From: Rhizobium oryzihabitans
Lineage (GTDB): Bacteria; Pseudomonadota; Alphaproteobacteria; Rhizobiales; Rhizobiaceae
Direction of reading: 5' to 3'
NCBI RefSeq assembly: GCF_010669145.1
Contig: NZ_CP048632.1
Location: 992,001 to 1,056,000 of the forward strand
Length of the DNA: 64,000 nucleotides
The notes under the pieces are model-generated. The model ran no database searches and was not told the DNA's origin. It worked only from the letters and a program-made list of their open reading frames with translations. Shown piece by piece: positions 9,197-18,034 of the stretch. Each line of letters starts with the position of its first letter. Position 1 is the first letter of the stretch. The position numbers were made by a program, and so were the translations under genes.

Positions 9197-10141
9197 TCAG
9201 CCGATAAGGGTGGCGAGAAGCTGGTCAATATCGGCAGCGCCGTTGACGGCAACGCCGTTCACCGTCTTGTCGATGCGGCGGGCAAGGCCCGTCAGCACCT
9301 TGCCGGAGCCGATCTCGTAAAGCTGCGTCACATTGTTGGCGGCGAACCATTCAACCGTTTCGCGCCAGCGCACCTGGCCCGTCACCTGCTCAACCAGCAA
9401 GGCGGCGATCTCATTGGCGTCGGAAACGGGAGCGGCGCGCACATTGGCGATAACCGGAACGACCGGGTTGTTCTTTTCGACGGTCGCCAGCGCCTCGCGC
9501 ATCGCTTCTGCGGCAGGCGCCATCAGCGCCGAGTGGAAGGGTGCGGAAACCGGCAGCATGATGGCGCGCTTGGCGCCCTTTTCTGAAGCGATGGCCGCAG
9601 CCTTTTCAACCGCAGCCTTGGATCCGGAAATGACCAGCTGGCCGCCGCCATTGTCATTGGCGATCTGGCAGATGCCAAGAATGGCGGCCTCCCCGCAGAT
9701 CGCCGAAACCGCATCATGCTCCAGCCCGATGATCGCCGCCATGGCGCCCTCGCCAACCGGCACGGCGGCCTGCATTGCATTGCCGCGGATGCGAAGAAGA
9801 CGGGCGGTGTCGGCAATCGAGAAGGTGCCGGCGGCACAGAGCGCCGAATATTCACCGAGCGAATGGCCCGCAACATAAGAGACGGCGTCGGAGAGCTTCA
9901 GGCCGCGTGCCTCCAGAACCCGCATGACCGCCATGGACACCGCCATGAGGGCCGGCTGGGCGTTCGCCGTCAGCGTCAGCGTTTCTTCCGGGCCGTTCCA
10001 CATGATGTCGGAAAGCTTCTGGCCAAGCGCCTCATCGACTTCCTCGAAGACGGCGCGCGCCTCGACATAGGTGTCGGCGAGTTCCTTGCCCATGCCGACG
10101 GCCTGGCTTCCCTGACCGGGAAATGTGAATGCAATACCCAT
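9197..10141 (-). CDS. fabD: Malonyl-CoA:ACP transacylase FabD
   Basis: A start at 10141 gives MGIAFTFPGQGSQAVGMG, the standard FabD N-terminus, and 314 residues. The active-site Ser is in GHSLGEYSA (about 94-102) and the catalytic His in PFHSALM. FabD loads malonyl groups onto ACP to feed FabF. It is the first gene of the minus-strand fab cluster and is transcribed away from the aldo/keto reductase gene, with 224 bases between the two starts. Confidence 0.96.
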   Translation of the reverse strand: MGIAFTFPGQGSQAVGMGKELADTYVEARAVFEEVDEALGQKLSDIMWNGPEETLTLTANAQPALMAVSMAVMRVLEARGLKLSDAVSYVAGHSLGEYSALCAAGTFSIADTARLLRIRGNAMQAAVPVGEGAMAAIIGLEHDAVSAICGEAAILGICQIANDNGGGQLVISGSKAAVEKAAAIASEKGAKRAIMLPVSAPFHSALMAPAAEAMREALATVEKNNPVVPVIANVRAAPVSDANEIAALLVEQVTGQVRWRETVEWFAANNVTQLYEIGSGKVLTGLARRIDKTVNGVAVNGAADIDQLLATLIG

Positions 10142-10365
10142 GGGATGTCGTCCTTCTTGTCTGGCCTTGCCTTTATTCTTTCGGACTTCCATTCACATTC
10201 CGGCCCGCGAAGTCAAGGCTTCAAGCCCTCAGACAGCCCCACCCAAGGGGTTTTGCCGACCTATTTTCCGCATTCTTTTCATCATATTTTTTCTTGCACT
10301 GCGGCAATTCCCCATTACTTTCATGCCACCTTTCAAAACATCTCGCCAAGTACCGGGACATTTCC

Positions 10366-11408
10366 ATGAAACAGAGACTATTGGGCCGCACGGGTATTTC
10401 CGTGTCCGAAATTTGCCTTGGCACGATGACGTGGGGCACACAGAACACCGAAGCCGAAGCACATGCGCAGATGGATTATGCCATCGAAAACGGTGTTAAC
10501 TTCTTCGATACCGCCGAACTTTACCCCACCACCCCCGTTTCCGCCGAAACCCAGGGCGGACGGAAGAGTTTATCGGCTCCTGGTTCGAAAAGACCGGCAA
10601 GCGTGACCAGATCGTGCTCGCCACCAAGGTCGCCGGTTCCGGTCGCGACTATATTCGCGGCGGACGCGATATCGATGCCGCCGCCATTCGCGAGGCGGTG
10701 GACACCAGCCTCAATCGCCTGAAGACGGATTACATCGATCTCTATCAGGTCCACTGGCCGAACCGCGGCACCTATCATTTCCGCGGCGCCTGGAGCTTCG
10801 ACGCTTCGGGTCAGGAAAAGCAGCGCACGCTCGCCGAAATCACCGAGAAGCTCGAGACGCTCGGCGAACTGGTGAAAGCCGGCAAGATCCGCGCAATCGG
10901 CCTTTCCAACGAGAGCGCCTGGGGCACCCAGAAATATATCGACATCGCCGAGGCCCACGGCCTGCCGCGCGTCGCCACCATCCAGAACGAATATAACCTG
11001 CTCTATCGCAGCTTCGATCTCGACATGGCGGAAGTCGCCCATCACGAAGATGTCGGCCTGCTGGCCTACTCGCCGCTCGCGGCGGGGCTGCTTACCGGCA
11101 AGTATCAGGACGGCGCGCGCCCGGCCGGTTCGCGCGCCACCATCAACAAGGACCTCGGCGGCCGCCTGCAGCCGCTTCAGGAAGCGCCGGTCAAGGCCTA
11201 TCTGGAGCTTGCCGCGCAACATGGTGTGGATCCGGCAAAGCTCGCCATCGCATTTTGCCTCACGCGTCCCTTCATGGCCTCCGTCATCATCGGTGCAACC
11301 ACGATCGAACAGCTGAAGACCGATATTGCGGCCGCCGATGTGGCACTGTCGGAAGAGGTGCTGAAGGGCATCGCCGCGATCCATCGGCAATATCCGATGC
11401 CGATCTGA
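10366..11408 (+). CDS. Tas-like NADP(H)-dependent aldo/keto reductase (frame broken)
   Basis: The N-terminal part starts MKQRLLGRTGISVSEICLG and carries the catalytic Asp and Tyr in FFDTAELYP. The frame then changes at GGGC (10554-10557). Restoring one base yields TQGRTEEFIGSW and a continuous protein of about 347 residues, matching E. coli Tas in length and in its ETQG loop. Later motifs include DYIDLYQVHWP and IQNEYNLLYR. Enzymes of this group reduce carbonyl substrates with NADPH; the natural substrate cannot be told. The interruption is probably a sequencing error. Confidence 0.85.
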
Positions 11409-11441
11409 CACGATCACGGCGCGCTTTTTCGCCCCTTGCCC

Positions 11442-11469
11442 TTGCATTCCGGGCAAAATTGCGTATAAG
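11442..11469 (+). promoter_or_regulatory. rpsF: Candidate promoter of the rpsF operon
   Basis: TTGCAT (11442-11447), a 16-base spacer and TATAAG (11464-11469) resemble a sigma-70 type promoter. Transcription would begin near 11476, leaving a leader of about 225 bases before rpsF. Such a long leader fits feedback control by S6-S18, known for rpsF leaders of many bacteria, but I could not identify the consensus bulged stem with confidence. Confidence 0.45.
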
Positions 11470-11700
11470 CGCGCTGTTCACAACACCCGGTCCAATTGGC
11501 TGGTGGCTGAACGGAGGGCTGGTTTCGGTAACGAAACAGCAGGAACCATAAGGTTTTTCCGGCCTCCCGTGTCTCCGCTCTCGACCGTCTCGAACAACGC
11601 TTTTCTTGCTTTAAGGCTTTACCGCCTCACCCAAGAGCAGTCGTTGAGGCTTAGCGCCGTTGCCGGGTGAAGGACGAAACGCAAGAAAGGCAAAGCTTAA

Positions 11701-12162
11701 ATGGCTCTTTACGAACACATCTTCCTTGCCCGGCAGGATATTTCTGCCCAGCAGGTCGACGCACTTGTCGAGCAGTACAAGGGCGTTATCGAATCGTTCG
11801 GCGGTAAAGTCGGACGCGTCGAGAACTGGGGTCTGAAGTCCCTCACCTACCGCATCAAGAAGAACCGCAAGGCTCACTACGCTCTCATGGACATCGACGC
11901 TCCGGCGGCTGCAGTTCATGAAGTCGAGCGCCAGATGCGCATCAATGAAGACGTTCTTCGCTACATGACCATCGCCGTCGAAGCCCACGAAGAAGGCCCG
12001 TCCGCGATGATGCAGAAGCGCGACCGTGACGACCGTCCGCGCCGCGACGGCGACCGTCCGGACCGTGGCCCGCGTGAAGATCGTGGTCCCCGCGCACCGC
12101 GCGAAGGTGGCTTTGGCGACCGCGAAGACCGTCCGCGCCGTCCGCGCGAAGACCGTGCATAA
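11701..12162 (+). CDS. rpsF: 30S ribosomal protein S6
   Basis: The start [15 protein letters not shown] and the following beta-alpha-beta fold with the [20 protein letters not shown] segment are typical of S6, which binds 16S rRNA together with S18. The protein has 153 residues because of a long basic/acidic tail (from about residue 103) of repeated DRPRRD-like units, a feature common in alphaproteobacteria. It heads the rpsF-rpsR-DUF2232-rplI operon, with rpsR 13 bases downstream. Confidence 0.96.
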   Translation: MALYEHIFLARQDISAQQVDALVEQYKGVIESFGGKVGRVENWGLKSLTYRIKKNRKAHYALMDIDAPAAAVHEVERQMRINEDVLRYMTIAVEAHEEGPSAMMQKRDRDDRPRRDGDRPDRGPREDRGPRAPREGGFGDREDRPRRPREDRA

Positions 12163-12175
12163 GGAGAATTGACCA

Positions 12176-12423
12176 ATGGCTGATACATCCTCTTCCCAGG
12201 CACGCCGCCCGTTCCACCGCCGTCGCAAGACGTGCCCTTCTCCGGCGCAAACGCTCCGAAGATCGACTACAAGGACGTTCGTCTCCTGCAGCGCTACATT
12301 TCCGAGCGCGGCAAGATCGTTCCTTCCCGCATCACGGCCGTTTCCCAGAAGAAGCAGCGCGAACTCGCCCAGGCGATCAAGCGCGCCCGTTTCCTCGGCC
12401 TGCTGCCTTACGTCGTAGCGTAA
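12176..12423 (+). CDS. rpsR: 30S ribosomal protein S18 (frame broken at a C run)
   Basis: The start [21 protein letters not shown] has an AAGGAG ribosome-binding site. The frame then changes at CCC (12235-12237). Restoring one C gives [14 protein letters not shown] and ends LLPYVVA, 82 residues in total, as expected for S18. Because S18 is essential and no second copy is seen here, the lost base must almost certainly be a sequencing error. It lies between rpsF and a DUF2232 gene. Confidence 0.93.
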
Positions 12424-12432
12424 TGAATTGAA

Positions 12433-12465
12433 GCGAGGCTGCGTTTCGGCGCGGCCTCGTTTTCT
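12433..12465 (+). terminator. Hairpin after rpsR
   Basis: The stem CGAGGC-T-GCG pairs with CGC-G-GCCTCG around a short TTTCGG loop and is followed by TTTTCT. It begins about 10 bases after the rpsR stop. It looks like a rho-independent terminator or attenuator separating rpsF-rpsR from the downstream DUF2232-rplI part. Confidence 0.55.
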
Positions 12466-12467
12466 CT

Positions 12468-12511
12468 AAAGCAACTGACTTTTAATCAGTAGGTTGCGAG
12501 TTTATATCCTT
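12468..12511 (+). other. tRNA-Lys(UUU)-like fragment
   Basis: The stretch GCAACTGACTTTTAATCAG followed by TAGG reads like the anticodon arm of tRNA-Lys: stem CTGAC/..CAG, loop with a central TTT anticodon, and the start of the variable loop. The T arm that should follow is degenerate, and there is no D arm or acceptor stem before it. It is therefore a remnant rather than a functional gene, possibly a trace of an old integration site or a partial duplication. Confidence 0.45.
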
Positions 12512-12607
12512 TCGCGTTGGGCGCGGATCGATACCATAAAACCCATGTTGGGGATGAGGCTCTCAGGAGCGATCCTCTAACTGCTTTAGTTTCAGCAGGA
12601 CAGCGAA

Positions 12608-13582
12608 GTGCAAAAGTTGAACCAGACAGTGCTGATCACCGGCGTTCTCGCCGGCATATGCGCCGCGTTTCTAACGCTTGGCGCAACGGCACAGTCGTCC
12701 TTTTCTTTCCTGCTCTATGCCGGTTCGGCCATGCCCATCTTCATCGCCGGCATGGGCTGGGGCAACCGCGCCGCCATTGTTGCAATCATCACCACCGCCA
12801 TCATCGGCGCGCTTGTCATCTCGCCGCTTTTCGCGCTGACCATCGCGATCTTCACGCTGATCCCGGCGGGCTGGCTTTCGCATCTCGCCAACCTCGCGCG
12901 CCCGGCCTCCGAACTTGGCGGCCCGGATGATCTGCTTGCCTGGTATCCGCTCTCCGGCATCATCCTGCATCTTTGCCTTCTGGTTGCGGTTGCCGTCGTC
13001 ATTCTCGGCTGGATGATCGGTTATGGTCCCGATCTCGTCGCGCGCATGGTCGACCTGATGATGACCTCGGTGCAGAACCGCGAGCCGCTGTTCGAACCCA
13101 ATGCCGAGGCGCTCGCCCAGACAAAATCGCTGCTGGTGCTGATGCTGCCGATCGTTCAGGGCGGCCTGTGGGTCATCCTTCTGTTCGCGGCCTATTATTT
13201 TGCAACCCGGCTCGTCGGTTCCTTCGGCAAGGGCCTTCGCCCGCGTGAGGACATTGCTTCCGCGCTGCGCATGCACCGCAACGCGATCTTCATTTTTCTT
13301 GGCGGTATCGTCGCCATGTTCTTCGGGGGCGTCGCCGCCATGGTTGGCGCAGTCGTCTGCGGCACCTTTGGCGCGGGCTTCCTGATGGCTGGTTATGCCT
13401 CGCTGCATAAACGCGCGCGTGGAAAAGACTGGCGTCTGCCGGTTCTCATCCTCGCCTATCTTTCAGCGGTCTTTGTCTTTCCGCTGTTCATCATTCTCGT
13501 GCTCGGCTTGAGCGACGTGCGCAGCACGATCTCGCTGACGCCTGCACGGAAAACCGACAATACGAACGAAACCAACACATAG
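12608..13582 (+). CDS. DUF2232 integral membrane protein
   Basis: A 324-residue protein with about eight hydrophobic segments spread along its length and a short polar C-terminal tail. It begins with GTG after an AGGA ribosome-binding site. DUF2232 proteins of unknown function lie between rpsR and rplI in many Rhizobiales, and this position matches exactly, with rplI starting 14 bases after its stop. It may be a transporter-like protein; no catalytic motif is visible. Confidence 0.85.
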   Translation: MQKLNQTVLITGVLAGICAAFLTLGATAQSSFSFLLYAGSAMPIFIAGMGWGNRAAIVAIITTAIIGALVISPLFALTIAIFTLIPAGWLSHLANLARPASELGGPDDLLAWYPLSGIILHLCLLVAVAVVILGWMIGYGPDLVARMVDLMMTSVQNREPLFEPNAEALAQTKSLLVLMLPIVQGGLWVILLFAAYYFATRLVGSFGKGLRPREDIASALRMHRNAIFIFLGGIVAMFFGGVAAMVGAVVCGTFGAGFLMAGYASLHKRARGKDWRLPVLILAYLSAVFVFPLFIILVLGLSDVRSTISLTPARKTDNTNETNT

Positions 13583-13596
13583 AAAGGATCAAGAAG

Positions 13597-14172
13597 ATGG
13601 ACGTTATTCTTCTCGAACGCATCAACAAGCTCGGCCAGATGGGCGAAACCGTAAAGGTTCGCGACGGTTACGCACGTAACTTCCTGCTGCCGCAGGGCAA
13701 GGCGCTGCGCGCCAACGCCGCCAACAAGACCCGTTTCGAAACCGAGCGCGCAACGCTTGAAGCCCGTAACCTCGAGCGCAAGTCGGAAGCCCAGAAGGTT
13801 GCCGAAGCACTCGAAGGCAAGTCCTTCATCGTCGTCCGTTCGGCTGGCGAAACCGGTCAGCTGTACGGTTCTGTTGCTGCCCGCGACGTCGTCGAAATCC
13901 TCGGCGCAGAAGGCTTCAACATCGGCCGCAACCAGGTTGAACTGAACACGCCGATCAAGACCATCGGCCTGCACAACGTCACCCTGCACCTGCACGCCGA
14001 AGTCGAGCTTCAGGTCGAGCTGAACGTTGCCCGTTCCGCCGAAGAAGCCGAGCGTCAGTCCAAGGGCGAAAGCCTCACCTCCGCCGACGCCATCTACGGC
14101 GTTGACGAAGACGCCCTGCGCCCGGAAGACTTCTTCGATCCGGAAGCCGACGGCAACGAGGACGACGAATAA
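13597..14172 (+). CDS. rplI: 50S ribosomal protein L9
   Basis: The N-terminal domain [17 protein letters not shown] with [16 protein letters not shown] (about 24-39) is diagnostic for L9, which binds 23S rRNA. The protein has 191 residues because of an acidic C-terminal extension (about 150-191), usual in alphaproteobacteria. It has an AAAGGA ribosome-binding site and is the last gene of the operon, followed by a strong terminator. Confidence 0.97.
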   Translation: MDVILLERINKLGQMGETVKVRDGYARNFLLPQGKALRANAANKTRFETERATLEARNLERKSEAQKVAEALEGKSFIVVRSAGETGQLYGSVAARDVVEILGAEGFNIGRNQVELNTPIKTIGLHNVTLHLHAEVELQVELNVARSAEEAERQSKGESLTSADAIYGVDEDALRPEDFFDPEADGNEDDE

Positions 14173-14193
14173 GATTTGGCCTAACGGCCGAAG

Positions 14194-14227
14194 AAAAACC
14201 CCGGATGGAGACATCCGGGGTTTTTTT
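14194..14227 (+). terminator. Rho-independent terminator of the rpsF-rplI operon
   Basis: AAAAACCCCGGATG and CATCCGGGGTTTTTTT form a long perfect stem around a GAGA tetraloop and finish in seven T residues. It begins about 20 bases after the rplI stop codon and is the clearest terminator of the window. Confidence 0.92.
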
Positions 14228-14253
14228 GTTGGGTTGTGTTCGCGGGAAGGTTT

Positions 14254-14407
14254 ACCCCCCTCTGCCCTGCCGGGCATCTCCCCCACAAGGGGGAGATCGG
14301 CAAGAGGCGCTGTCACCACTTCATTCGCAACTGTTGAGATGGGCGAGACCCAACCGCATATCGATCTCCCCCTTGTGGGGGAGATGTCCGGCAGGACAGA
14401 GGGGGGT
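14254..14407. repeat. Intergenic mosaic repeat, family A, copy 1
   Basis: Two arms of about 46 bases (14254-14299 and 14362-14407) are near-perfect inverted copies containing CTGCCGGGCATCTCCCCCAC-like sequence. Each arm also contains its own small palindrome (CTCCCCC/GGGGGAG). About 60 bases of unrelated spacer separate them. A second copy with the same arms lies at 30238-30391. It resembles the RIME-type miniature elements of rhizobia and is placed between two convergent operons. Confidence 0.8.
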
Positions 14408-14433
14408 CCCTCTCCGCACACTCCCAAGCAAGA

Positions 14434-15552
14434 CTACCTCGCCGCCGTCTCCGCCGCCTCCGGCGCGATGCTCTTGTCCAGGTGCACGACCACCGACATG
14501 CCCGGTGACAGATCCGCCACCAGCGGCTGATCGGGATCGATCGAGATGCGCACGCCGACACGCTGGGCGATCTTCACGAAATTGCCTGTCGCATTGTCGG
14601 GTTTGATGACGGCGAATTCCGATCCCGTGGCGGGCGAGAACCGCTCGACGCGGCCGTTGAGCTTGCGGCGATGCAGCGCATCCACCGAGATCGTCACCGG
14701 CTGGCCGACCTGCATGCCGGAAAGCTGGGTTTCCTTGAAATTGGCGATGACCCAGACATCATGCGGCACGACCGCCATCAATTGCGTCCCTGCCGTGACA
14801 TATTGACCGGTGCGCACGCTGACTTCGCCGAGCCTGCCGTCGACCGGCGCATGAATCTCGGTATTGTCGAGATCGATCTTCGCGAGTTCGACGGCGGCCT
14901 CAGCATTGGCGACTGCCGCCTGCAGGGAGCTGCGGTTGACGATGATCGTCTGCAGATCCTGCCGCGAGACCTCGAGGGCCGCTTTCGCCTGCGACAGGGA
15001 TGCGCGCGCCTTTTCAAGAGCGGCATGCGCCTCTTCCTGAAGGCTTGAGGTGCCGACGCCGCTCTTGATGAGATTATCCTGCCGGTCGGATGCAAGCTGC
15101 GCCTGCTTCAGAGAGGCCTCAGCGGCATCGACTGCCGCCTGGCTGGAAAGGATATTGGCATTGGCGGCGTTTTCCTGCTGACGGGAATTATCGAGCGCCG
15201 CCTTCTGCGTATCGAGCGTGGCTTCCGCCTGCGCCTGTTTCTGGCGGTAGATGCGGTCATCGATCTTTGCCAGCAAGGTGCCCTTCTTGACCTCCTGATA
15301 GTCCTTGACCGGCACGTCGACGACATAACCGCTGACCTGCGGGCTCATGGTGGTGACGTAACCGCGCACGAAGGCGTTGTCAGTCATTTCGACCGTGGAG
15401 AGGAACGGCGGCAGCCGCCAAGCGTAAAGCACCAGTGCGACGCCGGCGAGGCCGCCGAGCAGCACGAGAATGGAAACGGGGGTAAAAAACTTCTTCAGCA
15501 TTTTATCACTCTTGGAAGGTTCAAGACTGTTGTGCCGGTGCGGCATCGACAT
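14434..15552 (-). CDS. emrA: EmrA-like membrane fusion protein of a multidrug efflux pump
   Basis: A 372-residue HlyD-family adaptor with one N-terminal membrane segment (about 22-45), a barrel-sandwich half-motif (about 70-110), an Ala/Gln-rich coiled coil (about 110-220) and the second half-motif with HAPVDGRLGEVSVRTGQYV. It would link the inner-membrane MFS pump EmrB to an outer-membrane channel. The upstream emrB gene overlaps the start by about 30 bases; starts at Met3 or Met18 are also possible, the latter leaving no overlap. A repeat element lies downstream. Confidence 0.88.
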   Translation of the reverse strand: MSMPHRHNSLEPSKSDKMLKKFFTPVSILVLLGGLAGVALVLYAWRLPPFLSTVEMTDNAFVRGYVTTMSPQVSGYVVDVPVKDYQEVKKGTLLAKIDDRIYRQKQAQAEATLDTQKAALDNSRQQENAANANILSSQAAVDAAEASLKQAQLASDRQDNLIKSGVGTSSLQEEAHAALEKARASLSQAKAALEVSRQDLQTIIVNRSSLQAAVANAEAAVELAKIDLDNTEIHAPVDGRLGEVSVRTGQYVTAGTQLMAVVPHDVWVIANFKETQLSGMQVGQPVTISVDALHRRKLNGRVERFSPATGSEFAVIKPDNATGNFVKIAQRVGVRISIDPDQPLVADLSPGMSVVVHLDKSIAPEAAETAAR

Positions 15553-17272
15553 CGTTCCTCAGGAGGAACGGGCGGATGCGCAGCCATGCAAGGTGGATCA
15601 AAAGCGCGACGAGCGCCAGCGCCGAAACAACGGAGATCAGCAGGAACGTATCATTATAGGCAAGCACATAGGCCTCCTTGCTGACCTGCTGACCGAGAAG
15701 GGAAAGCCCCTCGGCCTTCAGCAGCGCCGGGTCGGTGATGACATGGCTGTAGGCGCCGGAAAGCTGGGATACGCGCTGGGCGACCACGGGATTGGTGAGC
15801 AGGACATTTTCCACCAGTATATTGGAATGGAATTTTTCGCGCAGCGTCACGAAACTGCCGAGCAGTCCGGTCATCAGCATCGAACCCGTGATCTGGGTGA
15901 ACAGGAAGATGGTGATGAAATTCACCAGATAGGGTGCGCCTCTGGCAAGGGCCGCGGCAAAACCCTTGGACATGACGGGCGGCAGGAACATGGCCGCGCC
16001 GAAGGCAATCATCATCTGGCTGAGATACATTTCGCCCGGCCGCGTCAGATTGGTGGACTGGCTGTCCATGAACGAGCCGGCGGCGATCAGCGCCAGCGCA
16101 ATCACATGCGCCGTATCCACGTATTTCGTCAGCATCAGCCAGGCGCAGGCCGCACCGCCAAGCACCGTCGCCAGCAACACCAGCGCATAAAGCGTCGTCG
16201 TCTGGTCGTTCAGCAGGCCAAGCTGCTGGTAGAAGCTGACCGCCGTTGAGGATTGCTCGGAAGAAACAGCGCGATAAACGAGCAGCACCGCGATAATATG
16301 CAGGTTGGTTTTCGAAAAAATCCAGCGCAGGTCGAGCAGCGGGTTTTTGCGCGGCAATTCGATGAAGGCCATGAGGGTCAGGAGCGCGATCGAGGTTGCC
16401 AGAAGCACGCCCAGCCACCATGTTTCGAACCACCAGTAGAACCGGCCAAGGGTGAGCATGACGGCAAGACAGCCGAGACCGCCCGCAAACAGCAGATAGC
16501 TCAGAATATCCATGCGCTCGATGACTTTCGCACGCGGCGGCGGCGTGACTTTCAGCACGTAGATCATTGCGAAGGAGATCAGCGCAAACCCCACCTCCAT
16601 GGAATAGAGCGCGTTCCAGCCATCGATTTCCAAAAGAGAGGGCGAAACGATGCGGGCGATGGGTGCCGACAGCAAGGTGCCGGTCAGCGCGATGCTGAAA
16701 CCGAGCGAGAATTTCCGCGCGGGCGGAAAGGCTTCCAGAATGTAGAGAAAGCCGAGCGACGAAATCGGCGCGGCCGCCATGCCGCTGACGAAGCGGATGA
16801 CGATGGCCGAATGCAGGTCCGTCACGAAGAGGTTGAGGCAGGAAGCGACCACAAAAGCGATGATCGAGAGTTCGGCAAAAGGCCGCAGGCCATATTGCGC
16901 CCTGATCTTGAAGAGAGCGATGGAAAACGTGGCATAGGGCGCCATATAGGCGGCGGAGAGCCATGCCACTTCCGCCACCGTTGCGGAAAACTCGCCCTGA
17001 AGCTGGTAGATATTGGCCATGACGAGGTTCATGCCCAGACCCTGGGTAATGAAGAACGACAGGCCCGCGAAGATGAAGCACAGCCGCAGCCACACCGGCC
17101 GCTCCACCGGTTGCGGCGCGGCGGGAACGGCAGCTTCCGGCGCGGTCTCGCCTGTGCCTGCATCGCTCAGCGACGTGCTGGCCTGCTCTTCCGGAATGTC
17201 GTCCGGCTTGACGGTCGCTTCTGTATTTGCGGGCGCGGCCTCATCCGTTGTCTGCGGCAACACGGTGCTCAC
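15521..17272 (-). CDS. emrB: EmrB-like MFS drug efflux transporter (DHA2, 14-TM family)
   Basis: A 583-residue protein with an unusually long Ala/Pro/Thr-rich cytoplasmic N-terminus (about 1-60), followed by about fourteen hydrophobic segments. Adjacency to an EmrA-type adaptor and a MarR regulator supports the DHA2 drug-proton antiporter call. Translation begins at GTG, and the sequence GTGA overlaps the stop of the regulator gene by four bases, so the three genes form one regulated operon marR-emrB-emrA. Substrates cannot be predicted. Confidence 0.88.
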   Translation of the reverse strand: MSTVLPQTTDEAAPANTEATVKPDDIPEEQASTSLSDAGTGETAPEAAVPAAPQPVERPVWLRLCFIFAGLSFFITQGLGMNLVMANIYQLQGEFSATVAEVAWLSAAYMAPYATFSIALFKIRAQYGLRPFAELSIIAFVVASCLNLFVTDLHSAIVIRFVSGMAAAPISSLGFLYILEAFPPARKFSLGFSIALTGTLLSAPIARIVSPSLLEIDGWNALYSMEVGFALISFAMIYVLKVTPPPRAKVIERMDILSYLLFAGGLGCLAVMLTLGRFYWWFETWWLGVLLATSIALLTLMAFIELPRKNPLLDLRWIFSKTNLHIIAVLLVYRAVSSEQSSTAVSFYQQLGLLNDQTTTLYALVLLATVLGGAACAWLMLTKYVDTAHVIALALIAAGSFMDSQSTNLTRPGEMYLSQMMIAFGAAMFLPPVMSKGFAAALARGAPYLVNFITIFLFTQITGSMLMTGLLGSFVTLREKFHSNILVENVLLTNPVVAQRVSQLSGAYSHVITDPALLKAEGLSLLGQQVSKEAYVLAYNDTFLLISVVSALALVALLIHLAWLRIRPFLLRNDVDAAPAQQS

Positions 17273-17724
17273 GATTGCACCCTCCCGGCCGCCAGATTTT
17301 GCAGATTGGCTGAAAGCCGGCGCATGACATCAAGCGCCATTGCGAGTTCCTGCGAGGAAATATCGGCAGCGATTTCCGAGCGCAGCGATTTCGCCACCGC
17401 CTGCACCGTCTGCGAGGTCTTCTCTCCTTCCGCCGTCATGTGAATGCGTTTGGCGCGGCGGTCGTTTTCGTCGGACCGGCGTTCGATGAGGTTCTGTTTC
17501 TCCATGCCATCCAGCACGCGCACCAGCGTGGGCGTTTCGATTTCCATTTCCTCGGCAAGTTCAGTCTGGGTCAAAGGCCCGCGCCGCGACAGGGCAAAAA
17601 GCGCACGCGCACGCGCCAGCGTCAGGCCGCTTTCCCCTACCCTCGCGTCGAAAAACGCGCGCAGTTTGCGGGTGAAAGCGGAAACCTCGTCCAGAAGCTG
17701 TTCCTTGTCTGTCTCGCGGGACAT
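17269..17724 (-). CDS. MarR family transcriptional regulator of the emrAB operon
   Basis: The protein starts MSRETDKEQLLDEV and has the winged helix with LTQTELAEEMEIETPTLVRV (recognition helix region) and the DENDRRAKRIHMT wing. An in-frame ATG at 17748 exists but lies inside the palindrome that I take as the operator, so 17724 (151 residues) is preferred. MarR proteins usually repress their own operon and release DNA when they bind a drug or phenolic ligand. It is translationally coupled to emrB. Confidence 0.88.
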   Translation of the reverse strand: MSRETDKEQLLDEVSAFTRKLRAFFDARVGESGLTLARARALFALSRRGPLTQTELAEEMEIETPTLVRVLDGMEKQNLIERRSDENDRRAKRIHMTAEGEKTSQTVQAVAKSLRSEIAADISSQELAMALDVMRRLSANLQNLAAGRVQS

Positions 17725-17737
17725 GTCAGCAAGCCTT

Positions 17738-17757
17738 ATAATTAGCACACTACTTAT
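17738..17757. promoter_or_regulatory. Palindromic MarR-type operator
   Basis: ATAATTAG and CTACTTAT form an imperfect palindrome (ATAAnTAGnnnnCTAnTTAT) 13 bases upstream of the regulator start. Size, AT content and the TAG/CTA half sites match MarR-family operators. A direct repeat of its right half, CTACTTATT, recurs at 17765-17773, followed by CGTAAG, and may be a second, weaker site. Confidence 0.65.
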
Positions 17758-18034
17758 TTACTGCCTACTTATTCGTAAGCCTGATGATTTTCAAGTTTCT
17801 TTCATGCCGGGTCTGCCATGCGGTAAACTCATGGCAGCGAATCACGTTGCCGGGAAATTCCGGCACCTCGTTCCCACCCGCCTGTGGATTGCTGGGGACA
17901 ACTGAAGATGTGATCCAGCTTTTCAGAACGGACGTCAGCCTGCCGTATAGTGTTGCAACAATATCATTGACTGCCATGCCCCAGGAAGCCAAACCCGAGG
18001 TTTAAGGACAAGGCAAAGGGAGATCGCGCAAACC

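Noticed and set aside
17784..18005. A 73-codon frame between marR and dnaB
   Set aside because: No similarity, no binding site, and codon use unlike the neighbours; the stretch more likely holds the dnaB promoter.
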